Below, piece after piece: positions 58,725-64,000 of a stretch of DNA of 64,000 nt. The notes beneath the pieces were generated by a model that was given only the letters and a program-made list of their open reading frames with translations, was not told the origin of the DNA and did not search any database. The position numbers and the translations under genes were made by a program. Position 1 is the stretch's first letter. Each line of letters opens with the position of its first letter. The stretch lies in assembly GCA_032161045.1 (NCBI GenBank), contig JAVHTH010000010.1. The stretch is one strand, 5' to 3'. Source of the stretch: Fervidibacter sinensis (GTDB lineage: Bacteria > Armatimonadota > Fervidibacteria > Fervidibacterales > Fervidibacteraceae).

Positions 58725-60530
58725 ATGAAAGGTCGCAGCCAATGCAAAGCGGTTTGGGTCTTTGTTTTATGCTGCTTTGCCTTCTGTCTCGCTTCGCCCT
58801 CAACCCCTGAAAGCCCCCGAACTGGCGAAGAAGAAGTGTTGAAGTCGCTTGTTGAACGCTTTTTCACTGCTTACGAAAAAGAAGACTTAGAGGGCTTAAT
58901 GAGCCTTTGGAGCGAAAAATCCCCAGATTACGCCGAGCGCAAAAAGGTTATGAAGGAACTTTTTGACTTGCGTGACTATACTTTCGCTAACTTGATCATC
59001 AAGCAAATTCAGTTTGAAGGTGATAAAGCCAGGTTGAGAGTTTGTATCGCTTTGACCGAGATTGAGCCAAAAACGAGGATGCAAAGCACGCGCAATTTAG
59101 ACCGAATTTTCGTTTGCGTTAAGGAAGAAGGTATCTGGAAAATTTGGCGCTATTACCCAACTTCCGAAGAACTTGTCCATGCTTTGTTGCGAGTAGAGAC
59201 TGATGAAGAGCGGGAAAAGTTGCTGGCAAAAGAAAGCGAGTTAGTGAATTTTGAGTTGGTTCGCGTCCTTTTGATTTGGGGTGACAAAGAACTGGAACAA
59301 GAAAACTTTCAACACGCCCTTGCAATTTATCAGTTGGCGAACAAGATTGCACAGCGTATTGGCGATGAGGAAGGTCTCATCCTTTCTCTCAACAGGGAGG
59401 GCGATACTTTGGCTTTGATGGGACAGATTAAGGAAGCGGCAGAGAAATACGAGGCTAACATCGTCACGCTTAAGGGGTTTATAAAAAGTCATCAGGAAGG
59501 AGGTTCAAACCAGCAGGTACATGATTTGTCTGTGCTTTTGGCAAATCTGCTTCACAGACTTGGAATTTTCTATAAAACACGCTATGGCGATCCTGAAAGG
59601 ACATTAGCCAAGTTTCAGGAAATGTTAGCCATTGGGAAGCAGATAGGCGATCGTTGGATAGAGGCTGAAGGGCACAATTGTGTTGGTGGGGAGTTGATTG
59701 GTTTCGGCAGGATTGCTCAAGGTATACAGGAGATGGAAGAAGCCATTAGAATTTACGAGGATTTGCTCCGACAGAACCCTAACCCCAGAATTCGCGAATG
59801 CTACCTTGTTGCCTTAAATCATCTCGCTTCCACTTACAGTTCCATTCACCTTTTCCCACAAGCGATAGAGCGCTATGAAAAGAGCCTTAAGATTTCCCGA
59901 GAAGTTAGTTACAAAGTTGGTGAAATGGGCGCTTTGTGGGGCATTGGGATGGTTTACGCTGGTCAGGGGGACTTTAAAAAGGCAATTGAACATTTTGAGC
60001 AAAGCCTGAAAATGGCACGAGAAGAAAAGCACTTTGCTTGGATAGTGACCAATCTGGGTTCTCTCGCTGATACTTATCGGGAACTTAGAGACTACGATAA
60101 GGCACTTGCATATGCACAAGAGCAGTTGGAATTTGCACGGGAAGTCCGTTCACCGCTGTGGGAAATTGGTTCGTTGTCGTTAATCATTTCCATCCTTGTC
60201 CGTAAGGGCGATACTGCTAAAGCGAGAATTTACGCTGAAGAGGCTCGGAAAAAGTTGGAGTATTTGGGATTGTCGGAGGAAATGCTCGGTGCTGCAATTG
60301 GGGACATATACCGAGCGGAGGGGAAATGGGAACAAGCCATTGACGCTTACCTCAGATACCTTACTCATCTTGAGCAGCGTTTCCCATTTGAAACCGACCC
60401 GCAAACCAAATTGTTACACCTTGAGAGAGCGTGGTCGGAAGTTTACGGCAACCTTATATCCTGCTTTTTGCGCTTCGTCGTTACGAGGAGGCATTGCAAT
60501 TTTTGGAGAGAGCGAAAGCAAGGATTTTGA
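58725..60530 (+). CDS. TPR part of a secreted TPR-CHAT protein (frame 1)
   Basis: From ATG 58725 (GGAGGGTGA upstream), a signal peptide (AVWVFVLCCFAFCLASPS) is followed by an NTF2-like segment (about 40-150, LVERFFTAYEKEDLEGLMSLWSE). At least six to eight TPR units follow (about 165-570, for example ALIYQLANK and AIERYEKSLKISREV patterns). The family pattern continues to YGNLIS at about 578. Then the frame is lost near 60458-60462, and the last 24 codons to 60530 are out of frame. Adding one base there joins it to the CHAT domain at 60431-61888, for a single protein of about 1054 residues. Confidence 0.8.
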   Translation: MKGRSQCKAVWVFVLCCFAFCLASPSTPESPRTGEEEVLKSLVERFFTAYEKEDLEGLMSLWSEKSPDYAERKKVMKELFDLRDYTFANLIIKQIQFEGDKARLRVCIALTEIEPKTRMQSTRNLDRIFVCVKEEGIWKIWRYYPTSEELVHALLRVETDEEREKLLAKESELVNFELVRVLLIWGDKELEQENFQHALAIYQLANKIAQRIGDEEGLILSLNREGDTLALMGQIKEAAEKYEANIVTLKGFIKSHQEGGSNQQVHDLSVLLANLLHRLGIFYKTRYGDPERTLAKFQEMLAIGKQIGDRWIEAEGHNCVGGELIGFGRIAQGIQEMEEAIRIYEDLLRQNPNPRIRECYLVALNHLASTYSSIHLFPQAIERYEKSLKISREVSYKVGEMGALWGIGMVYAGQGDFKKAIEHFEQSLKMAREEKHFAWIVTNLGSLADTYRELRDYDKALAYAQEQLEFAREVRSPLWEIGSLSLIISILVRKGDTAKARIYAEEARKKLEYLGLSEEMLGAAIGDIYRAEGKWEQAIDAYLRYLTHLEQRFPFETDPQTKLLHLERAWSEVYGNLISCFLRFVVTRRHCNFWRERKQGF

Positions 60531-61888
60531 CGGAAATTTTGCGAAAGGGAAAGGTGGACATCAGTAAAAACATGACTGAGGGGGAAAGGCAAAGAGAGCG
60601 AGAACTAAACGCTCGCATCGTCCAAGCCAATGCTGAGTTGAGGTCACTTCTTTCCCAAAGACAAACCGACCAAGCAAAATTGGATGAAGTTTGTAAGCGA
60701 TTAAATTCAGCCCGTCAAGAGTATGACGCTTTTCGGCGCAGCCTTTACTTGAAGTATCCTCAATTGGCTTTTCAGCGTGGTGAAGTTCAACCTTTGACTT
60801 TACAGCAAATTTTTCACTGGCTTCAAAGTGTGAAGGCAAAAGATGTGCTTGTGTTGGAATATCTCGTGTTGGATGAGCGGACATGGCTGTTCGTGCTACA
60901 CGGGTCGGGAAATTTTCAGGTTTACCCAATTGACATCTCCCGCGAAGAGTTAGAGCGGAGAATTGAGGCTTTGAAATCAGCCATTCACCAAAAGGAGGAG
61001 GGAAAGGTCGGTGCACTTACCGCTTTTGAAAGGGCAATAAGGCAATTGGACATCCTAATTAAGCCCGTAATGCAACAAATTAATAGGGCAAAACAAGTTT
61101 GCATCGTCCCTGATGACATTTTGTGGGAAGTTCCTTTTGCTGCTCTCAAGACGCCTAAAGGTCGCTATCTTGTTGAGGTTTGTTCTGTCTTTTACGCCCC
61201 ATCCATCACTTCCCTGAAAGCGATGCAAGAGATGAAGGAAATGAAGAAGCCATCAAAAACCCTGTTGGCGATGGCGCCTTTCGCCTATCCTGAGGGGAGC
61301 AAGCAAGCCATCCGAACCATCCCGCTGGTAGGCACTTTTGGTCCTTTGCCGGCCAGTCTTAAGGAAGTTTCAACTTTGGCAAAACTTTACAGTGTAAAAC
61401 CTTACTTGCGTGAAGAAGCGAGGGAAAGTCAAGTGAAAACGAAAGGGCATCAAGTTGGCATCCTTCACTTTGCAACCCATGCGTTCTTTGAACCGTCGCA
61501 AGGTCTGTATTCGGGCATAGTTTTGGCAGAGGAGAAAGGTGAAGACGGTTTTTTGGAAGCAAGGGAAATTGTTGATTTGAACTTGCATGCGGATTTGGTT
61601 GTCCTATCTGCTTGCGAGACAGCAAAAGGTAAAATCCATCGCGGTGAAGGACTGATTGGTTTGACTTGGGCTTTCTTTGTTGCTGGATGCGCTTCAACAA
61701 TCGTGAGCCAATGGAAAGTTATGGATGAAAGCACAGCAGAACTGATGACGACTTTTTATAGTCACTTGAAGGCTGGAGCGAGTAAGGCAGAAGCCCTGCG
61801 TCAAGCACAATTGCATCTACTGCGCAATCGCAAATTTGCTCATCCCTTCTTCTGGTCCCCTTTCATCCTCATCGGCAATTGGCATTAA
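60431..61888 (+). CDS. CHAT caspase-like protease part of the TPR-CHAT protein (frame 2)
   Basis: From about 60460 this frame continues the last TPR (LLFALRRYEEALQFLERAKARILTEIL). A helical segment (RERELNARIVQANAELRSLL) leads into the CHAT domain (residues about 135-485 of the frame). The His-Cys dyad is present: ILHFATHAFF (His codon 61478) and VVLSACETAKG (Cys codon 61613). GEGLIGLTWAFFVAGCASTIVSQWKV and the end HPFFWSPFILIG are typical. No start signal precedes it, so it is the second half of the gene beginning at 58725. The signal peptide predicts action outside the cytoplasm, unlike CRISPR-linked TPR-CHAT proteases. Confidence 0.82.
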   Translation: MVGSLRQPYILLFALRRYEEALQFLERAKARILTEILRKGKVDISKNMTEGERQRERELNARIVQANAELRSLLSQRQTDQAKLDEVCKRLNSARQEYDAFRRSLYLKYPQLAFQRGEVQPLTLQQIFHWLQSVKAKDVLVLEYLVLDERTWLFVLHGSGNFQVYPIDISREELERRIEALKSAIHQKEEGKVGALTAFERAIRQLDILIKPVMQQINRAKQVCIVPDDILWEVPFAALKTPKGRYLVEVCSVFYAPSITSLKAMQEMKEMKKPSKTLLAMAPFAYPEGSKQAIRTIPLVGTFGPLPASLKEVSTLAKLYSVKPYLREEARESQVKTKGHQVGILHFATHAFFEPSQGLYSGIVLAEEKGEDGFLEAREIVDLNLHADLVVLSACETAKGKIHRGEGLIGLTWAFFVAGCASTIVSQWKVMDESTAELMTTFYSHLKAGASKAEALRQAQLHLLRNRKFAHPFFWSPFILIGNWH

Positions 61889-61958
61889 ATGGAAGAAGGA
61901 AAGCGTGGTGCAAAATTGTAAGAAAGAAGACACGAGTGGGGATGAGGTGTAAAAACTA

Positions 61959-62624
61959 ATGGGCGAGGAGCAAAGTTCAAATCCAGTATTACCAATTACC
62001 GCCATTATTCTTGCCGCTGGGCAGGGCAGTAGGATGGGGGGCGGAAAACTTCTGCTTCCATTGGGCGATGCTACAGTGATTGAGCGAACGGTGCAAAGTT
62101 TGCTTTCTGCCCATGTCAGCGATTTAGTCGTTGTCATAGGAGTTTACGGCTTAGCCATTGAGTATCATTTGCGAAAACTTCCCGTCCGGTTCGTAATCAA
62201 TCCCGACCCTTCATCGGATATGGCTGAAAGCATTAGGTGTGGGCTGAGAGTTGTCAACCCAACCCAAATTGAGGCGTTTCTTATCTTGCCAGCCGATATG
62301 CCCCTTGTCATGCCTGAGACCGTTCGCATTCTCGTTACTTCACTCCTTGACAGCAACAAATCTATCGCTGTGCCCGTTTTCCATAACCGTCGTGGTCACC
62401 CTGTGGTCTTCCGCTCAAACCTTTACGAACTCACTCTCAACTTCCGTAGCCCTCAAGGAATTCGTCCATTGGTTCACGGTGACCCATCGCAAGTTTTGCT
62501 GGTTGAAGTCAGTGACGAAGGTGTCATTGCAGACCTTGACAATTGGGATGATTACCGTCGGCTATTGAAATTGTGGGCACAAAGAAGAAGCCCCGCCCAA
62601 TTGGGCGGGGATGAAGCAAGATAA
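61959..62624 (+). CDS. MobA-like nucleotidyltransferase (MocA-type)
   Basis: This is a 221-residue cytosolic GT-A-fold transferase with the nucleotide motif AIILAAGQGSRMGGGKLLLPLGD (about 15-37), LPADMPLV (the metal-binding Asp about 112) and RRGHPVVF (about 145-152). It is most like CTP/GTP transferases that attach a nucleotide to molybdopterin (MocA/MobA-like); other NTP transferases are possible. Nothing else for molybdenum cofactor is in the window. GAGGTG lies about 10 nt before ATG. The 3' end contains a perfect 20-bp palindrome that encodes residues of the tail. Confidence 0.8.
   Translation: MGEEQSSNPVLPITAIILAAGQGSRMGGGKLLLPLGDATVIERTVQSLLSAHVSDLVVVIGVYGLAIEYHLRKLPVRFVINPDPSSDMAESIRCGLRVVNPTQIEAFLILPADMPLVMPETVRILVTSLLDSNKSIAVPVFHNRRGHPVVFRSNLYELTLNFRSPQGIRPLVHGDPSQVLLVEVSDEGVIADLDNWDDYRRLLKLWAQRRSPAQLGGDEAR
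62591..62610 (+). terminator. Perfect palindrome inside the end of the nucleotidyltransferase gene
   Basis: CCCCGCCCAATTGGGCGGGG is fully self-complementary and lies within the last 12 codons. Without a T run it is at best a partial terminator or RNA-end stabiliser. Confidence 0.4.
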
Positions 62625-62731
62625 GTGCGCTGGGCTGAGCGTTCCCCACTCGGCGATGCAAGCGCCATTTATATATGATGCTGCAAATCAAACGAAAGTT
62701 CCAAAACCGCGAGATCAGCAAGCGCTGGGTA

Positions 62732-62756
62732 TAGCATTGTCAACCCTGCGATGCTA
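62732..62756 (+). promoter_or_regulatory. Promoter/operator candidate upstream of the ferritin-like gene
   Basis: TAGCAT (62732-62737) and ATGCTA (62751-62756) are inverted repeats separated by 13 bases. They overlap a TTGTCA / TGTTAT pair with a 17-base spacer. A metal- or redox-responsive repressor could bind here (inference). Confidence 0.35.
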
Positions 62757-62815
62757 AAATGTTATCGCCTTCCGTTCGGAGGGTGGATGTGAATTTCTTG
62801 CGGAGGTGAGGAAGT

Positions 62816-63232
62816 ATGGCATCGGAGCGGTTGAAGGAGTTGCTGAATCAGGCGATTGCGAGGGAGTTGCAGGTGTCAATCCAGTATATGTGGCAGCATG
62901 TGCTGGGGAAGGGACTTTGTAGCCCCGCTGTCCGCGATATCTTCAAGAAAATCGCCATCACCGAAATGAAGCACGCAGAAGCAATTGCAGAAAGGCTTGA
63001 CTACCTCGGAGGTAAACCCACAACACAGCCTGCCCCAATTACCGTCGGCGAGAGCCTTGAGGAAATGATCCGAGTTGACATCAAAGCAGAGGAAGAAGCC
63101 ATTGCCCTCTACAAGCAAATCATTGAGCAAGCAGTATCTGAGGGCGATTATGTGACTGAGGATTTGTTCCGCTCAATTCTCGCTGATGAGGAAGAGCACC
63201 ACAACGAATTCCAGTCACTGTTAGGACAGTGA
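62816..63232 (+). CDS. Ferritin-like/bacterioferritin-type diiron protein
   Basis: This is a 138-residue four-helix protein. Diiron ligands can be traced: Glu in ARELQVSIQYM (about 17), Glu and His in TEMKHAEAIAERL (about 50-53), Glu in DIKAEEEAIALY (about 92) and Glu-x-x-His in DEEEHHNEF (about 127-130). This is the bacterioferritin/Dps-like pattern with E-x-x-H pairs. Heme-binding Met is not assured. Iron storage or peroxide detoxification is likely. GGAGGTGAGG lies upstream of ATG. It is a single-gene unit closed by a hairpin at 63267. Confidence 0.85.
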   Translation: MASERLKELLNQAIARELQVSIQYMWQHVLGKGLCSPAVRDIFKKIAITEMKHAEAIAERLDYLGGKPTTQPAPITVGESLEEMIRVDIKAEEEAIALYKQIIEQAVSEGDYVTEDLFRSILADEEEHHNEFQSLLGQ

Positions 63233-63266
63233 ACCTCGCCTTCGTTTCTACTCTGTTAATAGCTTA

Positions 63267-63299
63267 GCCTCAGGTAATTCTCCCTGTGTTACCTGAGGC
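63267..63299 (+). terminator. Stem-loop after the ferritin-like gene
   Basis: GCCTCAGGTAA (63267-63277) and TTACCTGAGGC (63289-63299) form an 11-bp perfect stem with an 11-base loop. A short T-rich stretch follows a few bases later. Confidence 0.6.
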
Positions 63300-63333
63300 G
63301 CTGTTAGTTTTATGCGTCACCGAATTTTCAAGC

Positions 63334-63347
63334 GACTAAATTTAGTC
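63334..63347. promoter_or_regulatory. 14-bp perfect palindrome before the GH3 gene
   Basis: GACTAAATTTAGTC lies directly upstream of the AAGGGG ribosome site of the glycosidase gene. It is a plausible operator for a sugar-responsive regulator. Confidence 0.4.
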
Positions 63348-63361
63348 AAGGGGTGATGGGA

Positions 63362-64000
63362 ATGTCGGCTCGGGTGAAGGAACTTTTGGCGAAGATGACC
63401 CTTGAGGAAAAAGTTGCTCAACTTGGCTCAATTTCGGCGCACAGGCTCATGACCGACGGTAAGTTTGATATTGCCAAGGCGCGGGAACTGCTCAAGCATG
63501 GTATTGGTCAAATCACTCGCGTTGCTGGTGGGAGTAATTTACCTCCTAAGGAAGCAGCCCAACTCGCCAATGAAATCCAACGCTTCCTCATTGAGGAGAC
63601 CCGGTTAGGCATTCCTGCAATTGTGCACGAAGAGTGCCTTAGCGGATTGATGGCAAGGGGAACGACGACTTTCCCTCAAGCCATAAATCTGGCAAGCACT
63701 TTTGACCCCGATTTAGTTCGCGAGATGACAACTGCTATTCGGAAGGAAATGAGGGCGGTCGGTGCACATCAAGGTTTGTCACCCGTTTTGGATGTCCTTC
63801 GCGACCCCCGTTGGGGGCGAACGGAAGAAACTTTTGGCGAGGACCCATACTTGATTGCTTGCATGGCAGTTGCCTACATCACAGGTTTGCAAGGCGATGA
63901 TCTGAGGCAAGGCATTGTGGCAACAGCAAAACACTTCTCAGGTCACGGCTGGCCCGAAGGTGGTCGCAACTGTGCTCCCGTCCATGTCGGTCCAAGGGAA
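63362..64000 (+). CDS. Glycoside hydrolase family 3 (beta-glucosidase/xylosidase-like), 5' part
   Basis: The first 213 codons are present and the gene runs off the window. The start MSARVKELLAKMTLEEKVAQLG is typical of GH3. LGIPAIVHEECLSGLM, TTFPQAINLASTFDPDLV, LSPVLDVLRDPRWGRTEETFGEDPYL and ATAKHFSGHGWPEGG follow the N-terminal barrel of GH3 in order; the KH pair binds substrate. The catalytic Asp (in SDY/SDW) would lie beyond the end. There is no signal peptide, so it is predicted to be cytosolic. ATG 63362 has AGGGG 8 nt upstream. Confidence 0.9.
   Translation, partial: MSARVKELLAKMTLEEKVAQLGSISAHRLMTDGKFDIAKARELLKHGIGQITRVAGGSNLPPKEAAQLANEIQRFLIEETRLGIPAIVHEECLSGLMARGTTTFPQAINLASTFDPDLVREMTTAIRKEMRAVGAHQGLSPVLDVLRDPRWGRTEETFGEDPYLIACMAVAYITGLQGDDLRQGIVATAKHFSGHGWPEGGRNCAPVHVGPRE

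Noticed and set aside
56542..61888. Craspase-like CRISPR-linked TPR-CHAT system
   Set aside because: There is no effector nuclease, repeat array or Csx30-like gene, and the CHAT protein has a signal peptide.

Overview
The window looks like a chromosome segment of a thermophilic, polysaccharide-using bacterium of the Armatimonadota/Candidatus Fervidibacteria type. This is inferred from gene content, not proven. Pointers are several prepilin-like secreted proteins with the N-terminal GFTLIELLVVIAIIAILAAI helix and a late ADGH motif, a GntR/LacI-hybrid sugar regulator, URO-D-like, PmoA-like, GH20 and GH3 genes, strong GGAGG ribosome sites, and intergenic GC-rich palindromes. No tRNA, rRNA, CRISPR array, integrase or transposase was seen. 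Two 100-N gaps (15321-15420 and 33493-33592) are each flanked by an exact 127-bp duplication. Both are almost certainly unmerged contig overlaps.

Layout. 1-6312 (mostly minus strand): two repeated 'prepilin + small membrane protein' modules with near-identical promoters, a sugar-type regulator with a consensus promoter inside an inverted repeat, an ArnT-like glycosyltransferase and a third prepilin. 6517-9784: comM, a LapA-like membrane protein and dprA. 9785-10167: a block of palindromic repeats. 10168-14724: trpG, convergent with a minus-strand set trpS, M50 protease, amidohydrolase and cca. 14775-19262: a coiled-coil protein cut by the first gap, a URO-D-like protein, a lactonase-fold lipoprotein and a PmoA-like protein.

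19560-41940 (all plus strand) is the most remarkable region: 21 genes of soluble electron transfer. It encodes a four-subunit 2-oxoacid:ferredoxin oxidoreductase (korD, A, B, C) plus a KorB-like paralogue that has lost its cofactor motifs; two sets of heterodisulfide-reductase-like HdrA/B/C; an MvhD-FrhB-like fusion; AsrA- and AsrB-like subunits that together resemble a Flx NAD(P)H module; and fumarate-reductase-like FrdB and FrdA. A RegB-like redox histidine kinase follows. I read this as a candidate soluble electron-bifurcating or -confurcating system linking 2-oxoacid/ferredoxin, NAD(P)H and fumarate/succinate. REP-like hairpins occupy most of its intergenic gaps.

42057-48697: thrS, a Uma2 protein, infC (probable ATC start)-rpmI-rplT, an M20 peptidase and a GH20 protein. 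48828-56339 (minus): a lipoprotein and a giant secreted subtilase split by a frameshift. 56542-61888 (plus): an ECF sigma factor, a zinc-finger anti-sigma-like membrane protein and a secreted TPR-CHAT caspase-like protein, also split by a frameshift. The divergent sigma/subtilase intergene carries tandem 13-bp direct repeats. 61959-64000: a MobA-like nucleotidyltransferase, a ferritin-like protein and the start of a GH3 enzyme that runs off the end.
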